DNA from: Pseudomonadales bacterium
GTDB lineage: Bacteria; Pseudomonadota; Gammaproteobacteria; Pseudomonadales; Ketobacteraceae
DNA: 64,000 bases
Direction: 5' to 3'
Assembly: GCA_020062665.1 (NCBI GenBank)
Contig: JAGUVW010000035.1
Coordinates: 1-64,000, forward strand
Part shown: positions 26,491-35,437 of the stretch, piece after piece
Numbering within the stretch: position 1 is the stretch's first letter
Layout: every line of letters starts with the position of its first letter
The notes under the pieces: generated by a model
The model's database searches: none
Seen by the model: the letters and a program-made list of their open reading frames with translations, nothing else
Told to the model about the DNA's origin: nothing
Position numbers and translations under genes: made by a program

Positions 26491-26518
26491 ATCATAAGCG
26501 AACGGGATTTTCTGTCAA
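26491..26518 (-). promoter_or_regulatory. Sigma-70 promoter of the second riboswitch operon
   Basis: On the minus strand a perfect TTGACA (26513-26518) and a TATGAT (26491-26496) are separated by 16 bases. Transcription would start near 26484, at the 5' edge of the riboswitch. This is one of the best promoter matches in the window. Confidence 0.7.
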
Positions 26519-26613
26519 GGCATTTGCGAGGAATCCGCCGAACTGCTTCTATTGGCGCCGACACGCATTTTACCTACACTAACGCTCCCACTCCTCACCT
26601 TGTTTACCCATCC

Positions 26614-29103
26614 GTGCTGCCCATCGATTCCGTTCTGCCTGAGCTTGTTTCCAATCTGCAACGCCACCACAAGCTGGTGGTGCAGGCACCGCCGGGCGCA
26701 GGCAAAACCACCCGCATTCCTCTGGCGCTGCTGGAACAACCCTGGCTTACCGGTAAAATTCTGCTGATCCAGCCCCGCCGCCTGGCGGTGTATGGTGCTG
26801 CACGACGCATGGCGTTCACGTTGCAGGAGAAACCCGGCGCGACTGTCGGCTATCGCACCCGTTACGATCAAAAAACTTCTGCCCAAACCCGCATCGACGT
26901 AGTGACAGAAGGAATTTTCCTGCGCCAGATCCAGAACGATCCTGAACTGAACGGCGTCGGCACGATAATCTTCGATGAATTCCACGAGCGTGCCGTCACC
27001 ATCGATCTGGGGCTTGCCTTTGCACTGGAATCGCAAGCGGCCCTGCGCGACGATCTGCGTATTCTGGTGATGTCCGCCACGCTCGATGGCGCGCGCCTGT
27101 CAGCGTGGCTCGACGCACCGCTGCTTCAATCCGATGGCCGGCTGTTTCCGGTGGAAACCCGTTATGCGCCGTTGCCGGTGAACACCTATCCCGAGCAACA
27201 CACCACCAACGTGATCCAGCGCGCGCTGGCCAGTGACAGTGGCAATCTGCTGGTATTTCTGCCGGGCTTTCGTGAACAGCAACGGGTAAAGCAAAGGTTG
27301 GAGGAAAACGGCTTGCCCGACAACGTCAGCGTGCATCTGCTGCATGCAGCGTTACCGCAAGACGAACAGGAACAGGCCATCGCGCCCACTGCAGCGGGCC
27401 AGCGCAAAGTGGTGCTGTCCACCAACGTGGCGGAAACCAGCGTCACCATCGAAGGCATCCGCGTCGTCATCGACAGCGGCCAGGTGCGGGTGGCGCGCTA
27501 CGACGAACGCAGCGGCATGGAGCGGCTACACACCGAAACCATTTCTGCCGCCTCGGCTGAGCAGCGTCGTGGCCGCGCCGGGCGCGTGGAGCCGGGTGTG
27601 TGCTATCGCCTGTGGAGTGAAACCGCACAAACGCAATTGCAACCCTTCACCGAGCCGGAAATGCTGCACGCGGATCTGGCACCGGTGGCGCTGGAGCTGT
27701 GCCAGTGGGGCACCACTGATCCAGCACAGTTACCGCTGCTGAATCCACCGCCAGCGGATCGCTACCAACGCGCGCTGCAATTGCTGACCGATCTGGACGC
27801 GCTGGATGCACAGCATCGCATCACCGCGGAAGGTCGCCAGCTGGCGCAACTGGGCATGCAGCCACGCCTGGCGAAACTGGTGTGGAGCCAGCGCAAGACG
27901 GAACGCGCCCATGCCGCTCTCGCCAGCGCCGCCATCATTGCCGAAGGCGATCCCCTGCGTTTCGACGGCGACAGTCATCAGGCCGATCTGCACGTGCGAC
28001 TCGCGCTCTGGCAGACCAAGCATGGCCCCGGTGATCTGCAACGTGGCACCTGGCAACGACTGCAGAATTTTCTGCAGCAAACTGCCCGCCGCATTGATCT
28101 GACATTCGATCCGCAGCGTTGCGATGACCCCGCGATTGGTATCGCATTGGCGCAGGCCTTTCCCGATCGCGTGGCACAGTGCCGCGCCGATCACCAGCAA
28201 CGGTTTCTGCTCGCCAATGGCAAGGGCATGCAATTGGGCCCCCGCGACAGTCTGGCCGGCAGAGATTTCATCGTGGTGCTGGACAGCGATGGCGCCGGCA
28301 CCGAACCCCGCATTCGCCTGGCGTGTGCGCTAACGCTGGCGCAGCTGCAAACGGCCTTGGGCGAACATATCCAGACGCGCGCGGTGATGGAGTGGAATGA
28401 AACACGCGGCGCAGTCGAAGCAGAAAAACGCCAGCAACTGGGCGCGCTGATTCTGCAACGTCAACGCCTGCCCACACCCTGGCCCCCGTCCGCTCAGCTG
28501 TGCTTGTTGCAGGCACTGCAAAAACGTGAACTGAGTGATCTGCCATGGAATGAGCACAGCGAGCAACTGATTGCACGGCTTGCATGGCTGCACCAGCAGC
28601 ATCCGGCGCAATGGCCCGCCATTTCACGCGCGGATCTGGTTGCGTCGGCTGAACACTGGCTGCTGCCCTATCTCAACGGCATGACCTCGCTCAACGACGT
28701 GCGCAACCTGCAACTGTTGGATGCACTGAAAAACACGCTGGACTGGTCACGCTGGAGCGAACTGGATCGACTGGCACCGGCGGAGTGGCATCTGCCCACC
28801 GGTTCCATCCGCACGCTGGATTACGCAGCTGAAAACGGCCCGGTGCTGCGGGCGCGATTGCAGGAATTTTACGGCCTGCAGCAACATCCCACCCTGCCCG
28901 GCGGCCAGAAAATCCTGCTGGAATTATTGTCCCCGGCACAACGGCCGATTCAACTCACGCGGGATCTGCCCGGTTTCTGGCAAGGCAGCTACAAGGAAGT
29001 GGCCAAGGATATGCGCGGCCGTTATCCGAAACACTACTGGCCCGATGATCCGCAGAACGCCATCGCCACCACCAAAACCAAGCGTCACCTGGATCTGGAC
29101 TGA
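26614..29103 (+). CDS. hrpB: ATP-dependent helicase HrpB
   Basis: An 829-residue DEAH-type helicase. HrpB is a widespread proteobacterial RNA helicase-like protein without a settled role. Motif I is APPGAGKTT (25-33), motif II DEFHER, motif III MSATLDG, then NVAETSVTIEGIRVVIDSG (motif V region) and EQRRGRAGRVEPGVCYRLW (motif VI). The C-terminal HrpB domain ends in FWQGSYKEVAKDMRGRYPKHYWPDDP, the near-invariant tail. The start is taken as the GTG at 26614, giving (V)LPIDSVLPELV, as in other HrpB proteins; an open frame from a TTG at 26524 lacks similarity. No clear RBS precedes the GTG. Confidence 0.94.
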   Translation: MLPIDSVLPELVSNLQRHHKLVVQAPPGAGKTTRIPLALLEQPWLTGKILLIQPRRLAVYGAARRMAFTLQEKPGATVGYRTRYDQKTSAQTRIDVVTEGIFLRQIQNDPELNGVGTIIFDEFHERAVTIDLGLAFALESQAALRDDLRILVMSATLDGARLSAWLDAPLLQSDGRLFPVETRYAPLPVNTYPEQHTTNVIQRALASDSGNLLVFLPGFREQQRVKQRLEENGLPDNVSVHLLHAALPQDEQEQAIAPTAAGQRKVVLSTNVAETSVTIEGIRVVIDSGQVRVARYDERSGMERLHTETISAASAEQRRGRAGRVEPGVCYRLWSETAQTQLQPFTEPEMLHADLAPVALELCQWGTTDPAQLPLLNPPPADRYQRALQLLTDLDALDAQHRITAEGRQLAQLGMQPRLAKLVWSQRKTERAHAALASAAIIAEGDPLRFDGDSHQADLHVRLALWQTKHGPGDLQRGTWQRLQNFLQQTARRIDLTFDPQRCDDPAIGIALAQAFPDRVAQCRADHQQRFLLANGKGMQLGPRDSLAGRDFIVVLDSDGAGTEPRIRLACALTLAQLQTALGEHIQTRAVMEWNETRGAVEAEKRQQLGALILQRQRLPTPWPPSAQLCLLQALQKRELSDLPWNEHSEQLIARLAWLHQQHPAQWPAISRADLVASAEHWLLPYLNGMTSLNDVRNLQLLDALKNTLDWSRWSELDRLAPAEWHLPTGSIRTLDYAAENGPVLRARLQEFYGLQQHPTLPGGQKILLELLSPAQRPIQLTRDLPGFWQGSYKEVAKDMRGRYPKHYWPDDPQNAIATTKTKRHLDLD

Positions 29104-29116
29104 TTTTTTTCAGTCC
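29097..29116. terminator. Hairpin between hrpB and the cupin gene
   Basis: Arms GGACTGA and TCAGTCC flank a T6 loop; the element covers the hrpB stop and the last codons of the convergent cupin gene. It is symmetric, so it could act on both strands, but no T run follows the stem on the plus strand. Confidence 0.35.
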
Positions 29117-29478
29117 GACGATGGCAGCAGCTGCACCGGCCGCTGCCAGATCGCCAGCACCACGCAACCTGCATCACTGCACACGCGATGCCGGGTGCCG
29201 GGGCGGTTCACCACCAGTGTTCCGGCCCGGTATTCACCGTGCTCATCCCGCTGCGATCCCTGCAGCACCAGAATATGTTCCATACCTGCATGCACATGCA
29301 GCGGTACACAGGCGCCGGGTTCATAACGCAGCAGCGCAGCATGCGCACCATCTGCCGTCGGCGGATACAACTCGACGATCTCCACGCCGGGATGAAACGA
29401 CTGCCATGCGAGCGTGGAAAAGTCCGCCACACCATGCAGCAATCCCGGCCATACCAGCGCAGCGCCTTGTGTACTCAA
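29110..29478 (-). CDS. ChrR-like cupin-domain protein
   Basis: A 122-residue single cupin. The metal-binding motif is visible as PLHVHAGMEHILVLQGSQRDEHGEYRAG (His-x-His, then Glu and a later His in PGTRHRV). This is the ChrR cupin type, found in anti-sigma factors and in stand-alone small-molecule binding or isomerase proteins. Start is a TTG placed directly after the TGA of the amidohydrolase gene (TGATTG), so it is translationally coupled and last in the biuret-type operon. Its role there is unknown; it lacks the zinc-binding anti-sigma domain of ChrR. Confidence 0.75.
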   Translation of the reverse strand: MSTQGAALVWPGLLHGVADFSTLAWQSFHPGVEIVELYPPTADGAHAALLRYEPGACVPLHVHAGMEHILVLQGSQRDEHGEYRAGTLVVNRPGTRHRVCSDAGCVVLAIWQRPVQLLPSSD

Positions 29479-30171
29479 TCAGAAATTCTCCCCGATCGTG
29501 CGCAGTAACGCAGCGGACGTCGTCACCGCACCGAACACGCCGCCCTGCATGTGAATCATATGCAGCGCAGCGTTATGATTGTTGGCATCCGTGGCACCGC
29601 AGCAGTCCGCCACCAGCACGCACTCGAAACCACGATCGTTGGCTTCGCGCATGGTCGTGTGCACGCACACATCAGTGGTGATGCCGGTGAGCACGATATT
29701 CCGGATATCATTCAGATGCAGAATCAGCTCCAGATCGGTTGCGCAGAACGAGCCCTTGCCCGGCTTGTCGATGATGATTTCGCCGGGCAACGGCGCCAGC
29801 TCGGGGATAATGTCCCAGCCCGGTTCGCCGCGCACCAGGATTTTGCCGCAGGGGCCGGGATCACCGATACCCGCACCGATCTGGCGAGAGCGCCAGCGCT
29901 TGTTCGCCGGCAGATCCGCCAGATCCGGGCGATGGCCCTCGCGGGTGTGAATGATCATGAACCCCTTCGGCCGCATTGCCTCCAGCAACGCGGCAATGGG
30001 TTCGATCGGTGCACGGGTGAGTGAAATGTCATAACCCATGGTGTCGACATAACCGCCCTTGCCGCAAAAATCCGTTTGCATGTCGATCACAATCAGCGCC
30101 GTATTATCCGGGCGCAGATCGCCGTTATAAGGCCAGCGGTATGGTGTGGAATCAATGAACACGGGTTTCAT
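29479..30171 (-). CDS. biuH: Biuret amidohydrolase (isochorismatase family)
   Basis: A 230-residue cysteine hydrolase closely resembling the biuret hydrolase BiuH of Rhizobium, which cleaves biuret to allophanate and ammonia. Matching blocks from memory of that enzyme include YPWPYNG (here [33 protein letters not shown]), [41 protein letters not shown] and GWDIIPEL. The catalytic triad is Asp30, Lys136 and Cys169, which corresponds to the known Asp36/Lys142/Cys175 with a constant offset of 6. It sits between a cupin and an NCS2-type permease. No allophanate hydrolase gene is in this window. Confidence 0.88.
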   Translation of the reverse strand: MKPVFIDSTPYRWPYNGDLRPDNTALIVIDMQTDFCGKGGYVDTMGYDISLTRAPIEPIAALLEAMRPKGFMIIHTREGHRPDLADLPANKRWRSRQIGAGIGDPGPCGKILVRGEPGWDIIPELAPLPGEIIIDKPGKGSFCATDLELILHLNDIRNIVLTGITTDVCVHTTMREANDRGFECVLVADCCGATDANNHNAALHMIHMQGGVFGAVTTSAALLRTIGENF

Positions 30172-30183
30172 GTTTCATATTCC

Positions 30184-31764
30184 TCAGGCTGACACTTCGG
30201 TGCCGTGCACCGGAATCACCGGCTTCTTTTCCTCCGCATGGGCAAAGTAATGCATACCCAGCATGATGCATGCGATTGCCAGATAGGCCAGTGCCAGCAC
30301 GGGTGATTCGGCGATACCAATGGATTCCCCATGCATGAAGCCAAAGAAGGTAAACACTGCCGAGGCCAGCGAAAATATCGCTGCTTTCATCAGCTGGCGT
30401 TCGATAATGAACACGCCAATGGCACCCAGCATCAATCCGCTGATGATCGCACCGCCCGCCATCACACTGAGGCCTTCATACAGCACGCCCACCTGGCCCA
30501 GCTTGTCGAAGCCCACGGCCGCCGCACTGGTTCCCGCTGCACCCAGCGCGTTGTCGATCTGCAATTTGCCCCAGGCTGCCAGATGCGGTGTCAGCGCCAG
30601 AATAATGGCCGGCGCGTGGGACTTCGGTGTCTCCTGGAAAGCCTGCGCGCCGATCAGCATGCCGATATAAAGCAGAATGGGCGAGATCGCCACCAGCGGA
30701 ATGATCGAGGACATCACCGAAATGATGCCCAGCCACGCCAGCAGAATCACCATCACACCGGTCGCTGCAGAATAGCCGATGCGTCCGCCCATGGATTTCC
30801 AGCCGGGATGACCGATGTACACCGCATTGATGAACGGGTTACCCATGCAGCAACCGATCAGGCTGATGATGCCGTCGGCGGTTAGCACGCGCGTGGTGGG
30901 ATACTCATCGCCCGCCACTGCCGCGCTTTCCACGTTATCCATGCACTCCACCAGATCATAGATACCAAAGGGAATCGCCGTGATCAGAATGATGCCGAGA
31001 AATTCAAATCCGGAAAACACATGGCCGAAGGCAGGAATGGGAACCGAAAAGCCAAAATCCAGAAACGAGCCGGTGAGTTTTTCCAGCGACAGCCCGCCGT
31101 AATTCAGGCCCACTGCAGTGGAACCCCAGGCGATCAGCGTGCCCACCGCAATCGCCACCAGCCCGGCGGGAATGCCCTTGAAGTAACGCACGCCGCCAAA
31201 CCAGCTGAGCAGGATGATGATGAAACACACCACGCCGATCACCGGCGTCATGTACATCTCCAATGCCGGACGCATGGAAATAAATGCCAGTGACACGCCC
31301 GCCAGCGTACCCAGCAGCGCCGCGCGCGGTGTGATCTTGCGAATGAACGGCGCAATGTAGCCGCCGGCAATCAGCACAAAACTCTGAATGAACACCCAGG
31401 TGAGCCCCGCTTCCCAGCCCTTGATGGGATCGCCGCTGGACAACGAAATCGGCAGCATGATCACAAACACCACCACAAACATGTGCGGCACGCTGGTGCC
31501 CGACGGCAGCGCGCACACATCGTTGCGGCCCGTCTTCTGCGCCAGCCTGTACGCCATCCAGGCGTAATACACGGTGCTCAGAAACAGCATCAGCCCGCAG
31601 GCCGGCAGAATGCGGCCGAATACAATTTCGTCCGGCAGTTTCAGCACGTAACGCAGCAATCCCGTCAGCACCAGCAGGTTCACCAGAATGTTGGTGCCAA
31701 AGCCGAAAAACGCATTCCAGTCTCCCGGCACCCAAAGCTTCGGTTTGAAAGTGGCAGTCGTCAT
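30184..31764 (-). CDS. NCS2/xanthine-uracil family permease
   Basis: A 526-residue inner-membrane transporter with about 12-14 helices. It resembles the AzgA/NCS2 nucleobase branch: GRNDVCALPSGTSVPHMFVVVFVIML near 75-105, ITAIPFGIYDLVECMDNVESAAVAGDEYPTTRVLTADGIISLIGC near 270-320, and FINAVYIGHPGWKSMGGRIGYS. Lying between two amidohydrolase genes, it probably imports biuret, triuret, or a related ureide or triazine product rather than a nucleobase. The substrate is inferred only from neighbours. Spacing to the neighbours is 12 and 21 bases, so one operon is likely. Confidence 0.85.
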   Translation of the reverse strand: MTTATFKPKLWVPGDWNAFFGFGTNILVNLLVLTGLLRYVLKLPDEIVFGRILPACGLMLFLSTVYYAWMAYRLAQKTGRNDVCALPSGTSVPHMFVVVFVIMLPISLSSGDPIKGWEAGLTWVFIQSFVLIAGGYIAPFIRKITPRAALLGTLAGVSLAFISMRPALEMYMTPVIGVVCFIIILLSWFGGVRYFKGIPAGLVAIAVGTLIAWGSTAVGLNYGGLSLEKLTGSFLDFGFSVPIPAFGHVFSGFEFLGIILITAIPFGIYDLVECMDNVESAAVAGDEYPTTRVLTADGIISLIGCCMGNPFINAVYIGHPGWKSMGGRIGYSAATGVMVILLAWLGIISVMSSIIPLVAISPILLYIGMLIGAQAFQETPKSHAPAIILALTPHLAAWGKLQIDNALGAAGTSAAAVGFDKLGQVGVLYEGLSVMAGGAIISGLMLGAIGVFIIERQLMKAAIFSLASAVFTFFGFMHGESIGIAESPVLALAYLAIACIMLGMHYFAHAEEKKPVIPVHGTEVSA

Positions 31765-31785
31765 GATTAATCCCCTATCGGTTCG

Positions 31786-32451
31786 TCAATCGTTAATCGC
31801 CGTTAAGAAGTGTTGCGCGGTGGACACCCAGCCGAAGATGCCGCCCTGCGCCACCACCATGCGCAGGGCCACGGCATGAAATTCCGGGAAGTACGACGCG
31901 CAGCAATCCCCCAGCACAACACAGCGCCGGCCACGGTCGTTGGCCTCGCGCACGGTGGTGTGCACGCACACTTCCGTGGTGACACCGCAAACCAGCAGCG
32001 TATCGATGCCACGTGTTTGCAGAATCAGTTCCAGATCGGTTTGATAGAATGCACCCTTGCCGGGCTTGTCGATCACCGGTTCACCGGCAACAGGATAGAG
32101 TTCGGGAATGATGTCGTGGCCGGCTTCTCCACGAATCAGAATGCGCCCCATGGGGCCGGGGTCACCGATGCGCAACGCCGGATTGCCGCGCTGGATTTTT
32201 TGCGCGTGGGCGTCGCTCAGATCCGGCCGGTGTCCTTCCCGCGTGTGAATCACCAGCAGGCCGTGAGCGCGCGCCGCCGCCAGTACCTGACGACACGGCT
32301 CGATACAATCCCGCAGCAGGCTCACATCATTACCCAGGGTTTCACCAAAGCCGCCCGGCTCGACAAAATCCCGTTGCATGTCGATGATCAGCAGCGCCGT
32401 ATGCTTGGGTTCCAATTGCAGTGATTCCGGTTCGGCGTCGAGCATGAACAT
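31786..32451 (-). CDS. Isochorismatase-family amidohydrolase, possible triuret hydrolase
   Basis: A 221-residue cysteine hydrolase, paralogous to the biuret hydrolase two genes downstream. The triad is complete: Asp24 ([10 protein letters not shown]), Lys129 ([10 protein letters not shown]) and Cys162 ([17 protein letters not shown]). It keeps [12 protein letters not shown] and [10 protein letters not shown]. It differs in the N-terminus and in the lid ([22 protein letters not shown]). Triuret hydrolase TrtA is a known member of this family coded beside BiuH, so triuret is a reasonable guess; other ureides or RutB-like ureidoacrylate substrates are not excluded. Confidence 0.75.
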   Translation of the reverse strand: MFMLDAEPESLQLEPKHTALLIIDMQRDFVEPGGFGETLGNDVSLLRDCIEPCRQVLAAARAHGLLVIHTREGHRPDLSDAHAQKIQRGNPALRIGDPGPMGRILIRGEAGHDIIPELYPVAGEPVIDKPGKGAFYQTDLELILQTRGIDTLLVCGVTTEVCVHTTVREANDRGRRCVVLGDCCASYFPEFHAVALRMVVAQGGIFGWVSTAQHFLTAIND

Positions 32452-32471
32452 GGCTCACCTCCGTCAAGGCA

Positions 32472-33296
32472 TCAGAAAATGAATTTCACCATCGCCTGCA
32501 ACACATCTTCATCGATGCCGTCGACACCGAACTTGTTGCGCCAGATCTGGTATTCAAAGCCCGCCTGCACGGCGCCTTTCTCACCAAAGAATTCACCTAC
32601 ATCCAGCAGCAGACGCGGCGCCGTGATGATGTTGTCTTCCGCCGGGCTGACATCGAAGGCGTAGTCGAAGAAGCCCTCGAACGCCCAGGAGGTATTCGCC
32701 ACCGTGAATGGCACCAGCCACACCAGCGTGATCTGCGAGCCGGTGTCGTTGGGCGACGGCCCACCAAACACTTCCACATCGTTGCGCACGTAATAGTTGA
32801 ACTGGAAGAACGCGAAGCCCGGCAGATTCAGATCCACTGCCACGCCGTACAGAAACGCACGAAAACCTTCCCCCAGTTCCGCCGTCGTCGTGAGCAGCAC
32901 ATCGTTGAGCAGCCCCTTGTTCAGATCCACGCCTGCCATCTTGCCGAAACTCAGGCGCGGTGAAATTTCGCCGTAGTAGCTGGTGGCGGTTTCGTTGGTG
33001 CGATCGGCATTGGTGATGTCGACGAACATGAAGTTGTCGCCGTACTTCCAGCCGTTCACATGCTCCCAAGTGATCACACTGCGCACGTCGTCCACCGAAT
33101 CCAGCTTGCCGGTGTCCTCGTTGAAGAAAATGCTCTGGTGCGTATCGCCATACAGCAGTTGCAGATTGGTAGAACTCCACTGGGCGATCCCCGCCCACAC
33201 ATCCGTGGCCAGCACTGCGCCAGCCATTCCCAGCAAAAATCGGGCCCCGACAGAAGGCTTGCCCGGTGTGCGTGCACGTGCATTCAACTGATTCAT
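32472..33296 (-). CDS. Tsx-like outer-membrane channel
   Basis: A 274-residue outer-membrane beta-barrel of the nucleoside-specific channel (Tsx/OmpK) family. After an N-terminal export signal (FLLGMAGAVLATDVWA) the mature protein starts with WSSTNLQLLYG, the family signature region, and includes ITWEHVNGWKYGDNFMFVDITNA and YYGEISPRLSFGK. It ends VLQAMVKFIF with a C-terminal Phe. First gene of the biuret-type operon, so it likely lets the ureide substrate cross the outer membrane. Confidence 0.88.
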   Translation of the reverse strand: MNQLNARARTPGKPSVGARFLLGMAGAVLATDVWAGIAQWSSTNLQLLYGDTHQSIFFNEDTGKLDSVDDVRSVITWEHVNGWKYGDNFMFVDITNADRTNETATSYYGEISPRLSFGKMAGVDLNKGLLNDVLLTTTAELGEGFRAFLYGVAVDLNLPGFAFFQFNYYVRNDVEVFGGPSPNDTGSQITLVWLVPFTVANTSWAFEGFFDYAFDVSPAEDNIITAPRLLLDVGEFFGEKGAVQAGFEYQIWRNKFGVDGIDEDVLQAMVKFIF

Positions 33297-33363
33297 CCTG
33301 CAATCCCCTCACTGATTGGTCTGGAAACGTCAGGCCGCACCGCCTTGCCCCCGTGGGCAGCCT

Positions 33364-33375
33364 GTTGTATACAAC
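33364..33375. promoter_or_regulatory. Palindromic operator for the GntR regulator
   Basis: GTTGTATACAAC is a perfect 12-base palindrome, 68 bases before the Tsx-like start and 234 bases before the regulator start. Its core fits the operators known for GntR/FCD regulators (TTGT..ACAA). It lies in the 312-base gap between the two divergent genes (33297-33608), in which I see no gene; a further TTGACA lies near 33453 on the plus strand. Confidence 0.6.
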
Positions 33376-33608
33376 GTTGCATCGAATATGCCAGCCTGGA
33401 TCTGATTTCCGCCCACCGGGAATGAAAGCAAACAAAATCAGTCGCTTAGAATTGACATAAAGCCCCTGCCGAAGGCCGGCCCACAGCGATTCACAGCCAC
33501 CCGCGTGCCCCCTCGCGCACCACCGGTGCAGGGCGGCTTCCCAAAACAGGGCTTGAATCAGGGCAGGGATGAAGACAGAGTAGAAAGGCTTTCAGGCCGG
33601 AGAACCCC

Positions 33609-34304
33609 GTGCGTACCAAGGTCACTGCTCAACAGATTTACCAGACGCTGCGCCACATGATTCTGGATATGGCACTGGCGCCGGGCACCCGCTTCACCGA
33701 GACGCAGGTGGCGGAGCATTTTCAGGTGAGCCGCACACCCGTGCGCGAGGCGCTGCAACGGCTGGAGGTGGAAAACCAGATCACCATCCGGCCCAAGCAG
33801 GGCTGCTTTGTGCGCGCAGTGGATCTGAAACAGATTCGCGATTATTACGACGTGCGCGTGGCCATCGAGTTGCTGGCGGTGGAGCGGGCCTGCACGCACA
33901 TGAGTGATGCCGCGCTGCAAGCACTGGCGGCCGCGTGGAATCCGCAACACCTCGCATTCGGCAACGAGGCCGACGACACCCTCAAGCAGGCGGAAGAGGA
34001 TTTTCATCTTGCACTGGCGCAAGGCAGCGGCAATCCCGCGCTGGTGCGCTATCTGGCTGACATCAACGATCACATTCGCGTGGTGCGCCGGCTGGGTTGG
34101 CCCGACTTCACCAGCATTCAGGATACCTATCAGGAACACTTCGATATTTGCCAGCTGATTCTGGCGCGGGATGTGGAAACGGCCCGCGCCACCATGCTCG
34201 CCCACATTCGCAAAAGCCAGAATCAGGCGGATCGCATTACGCTGGCGCAGTTGAGTCAGCCGGCACGCAATCCGCTCACCGGTGAAGTTTCTCTTTCGTC
34301 GTAA
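33609..34304 (+). CDS. GntR/FCD-family transcriptional regulator
   Basis: A 231-residue regulator. The winged helix is N-terminal (RHMILDMALAPGTRFTETQVAEHFQVSRTPVREALQRLEVENQITIRPKQGCFVR), and the rest is an FCD ligand domain with the metal-binding residues expected in this fold (Asp in YDVRVAIELLAVERA, His in EEDFHLALAQG, EHFDICQLIL). The start is a GTG behind GGAGAACCCC. Divergent from the Tsx-porin/permease/amidohydrolase operon, so it is the probable local repressor, responding to a small carboxylate or ureide. Confidence 0.9.
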   Translation: MRTKVTAQQIYQTLRHMILDMALAPGTRFTETQVAEHFQVSRTPVREALQRLEVENQITIRPKQGCFVRAVDLKQIRDYYDVRVAIELLAVERACTHMSDAALQALAAAWNPQHLAFGNEADDTLKQAEEDFHLALAQGSGNPALVRYLADINDHIRVVRRLGWPDFTSIQDTYQEHFDICQLILARDVETARATMLAHIRKSQNQADRITLAQLSQPARNPLTGEVSLSS

Positions 34305-34318
34305 ATGCGGGAGACGCG

Positions 34319-34942
34319 ATGAGCATGATTGGCAGAATTCTGGTGATGACCTGGCTGATGATGCTCACCCTGCTACCAGCGGGCACTGCGTTTTCTGCCT
34401 TGGACGCCACACAACTGGAAGCCGCCGCACTCGAACGCACGCGCCACGCGATCACCTACGATGGCCGCTATTTTGTGATTCCCTATCCCGGCGGCGATGT
34501 ACCAGCCCATATCGGCGTGTGCACCGACGTGATTATCCGCAGCTATCGCGCACTGGGCATCGACCTGCAGCAACGGGTGCACGAAGATATGAAAGCCCAT
34601 TTCGATCGTTATCCATCAAAACGCATCTGGGGACTGAACCGGCCCGACACCAACATCGACCATCGTCGCGTGCCCAACCTGCAAACCTATTTTTCCCGCC
34701 ACGGCGAAGCCCTGCCGGTGACACAAAACCCAGCAGATTATCAGCGCGGTGATATCGTCACGTGGATGCTGCCGGGCAATCTGCCCCACATCGGCATCAT
34801 CACAGGCCAGCGCGATCCGCTCACCCGGCGGCCTCTGGTGGTGCACAATATCGGTCGCGGCCCGCAGCTGGAAGACATGCTGTTCAAGTTTCCCATTACC
34901 GGGCGTTATCGGTATCTGCCTGCGGTCTCCGCTCCACCCTGA
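34319..34942 (+). CDS. DUF1287 family exported protein
   Basis: A 207-residue protein of the DUF1287 family. A signal peptide is evident (GRILVMTWLMMLTLLPAGTAFS). The conserved part includes YDGRYFVIPYPGGDVPAHIGVCTDVIIRSYRALGIDLQQRVHEDM, where Cys plus the following Asp resemble an NlpC/P60-type catalytic pair, and PHIGIITGQRDPLTRRPLVVHNIGRGPQLEDMLF with the probable catalytic His. Members are suspected cell-wall amidases or peptidases in the periplasm. The ATG at 34319 lies 14 bases after the GntR stop; a longer frame from 34282 overlaps GntR and is not used. Confidence 0.85.
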   Translation: MSMIGRILVMTWLMMLTLLPAGTAFSALDATQLEAAALERTRHAITYDGRYFVIPYPGGDVPAHIGVCTDVIIRSYRALGIDLQQRVHEDMKAHFDRYPSKRIWGLNRPDTNIDHRRVPNLQTYFSRHGEALPVTQNPADYQRGDIVTWMLPGNLPHIGIITGQRDPLTRRPLVVHNIGRGPQLEDMLFKFPITGRYRYLPAVSAPP

Positions 34943-34966
34943 ACGACATTTGCACCAAGGATCTGC

Positions 34967-35431
34967 ATGGAACAGGACATTCACTTCCGCGCCGCACACA
35001 CGCAGGATCACGCAGCCATACGAGCAATGACGCTGGCGTTCTACCAGGAAGAAACCTACGACGCCCCCATGACGGAGGCGAAAATCACGCGCACGCTGCA
35101 GGAGCTGACGGAGCATCCCGACAAGGGACAGGTGTGGGTGTTTGCAACGGCGGACACGGTGGTCGGCTACGCCATCATCATTCACTACTGGAGCAACGAG
35201 TACGGCGGCAATATCGCGGTGATCGACGAGATCTACACCCTGCCAGCGTGGCGCGGCCGGGGCATCGCCCGCGACTTTATTGAATTTCTGGCGGCATTGC
35301 CGGCGCTGGATTGGGTGGGCATGATGCTGGAAGTGGTGCCCACCCATCACCGCGCGATGAACTACTACCAGCGCCTGGGATTCGAGCCGGACAGCAACCG
35401 GCATTTCTTCCGTTTGCTGCAAAACCGCTAG
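34967..35431 (+). CDS. GNAT-family N-acetyltransferase
   Basis: A 154-residue acetyltransferase. IRAMTLAFYQEE begins the fold, and IAVIDEIYTLPAWRGRGIARDFIEFLAAL holds the acetyl-CoA pyrophosphate loop (RGRGIA); MNYYQRLGFEPDSNRHFFRLL is the usual C-terminal Tyr-containing motif. AAGGATCTGC precedes the ATG. The acyl acceptor is unknown. It follows the DUF1287 gene by 24 bases and could be co-transcribed, but the two have no obvious shared role. Confidence 0.88.
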   Translation: MEQDIHFRAAHTQDHAAIRAMTLAFYQEETYDAPMTEAKITRTLQELTEHPDKGQVWVFATADTVVGYAIIIHYWSNEYGGNIAVIDEIYTLPAWRGRGIARDFIEFLAALPALDWVGMMLEVVPTHHRAMNYYQRLGFEPDSNRHFFRLLQNR

Positions 35432-35437
35432 CGCATT

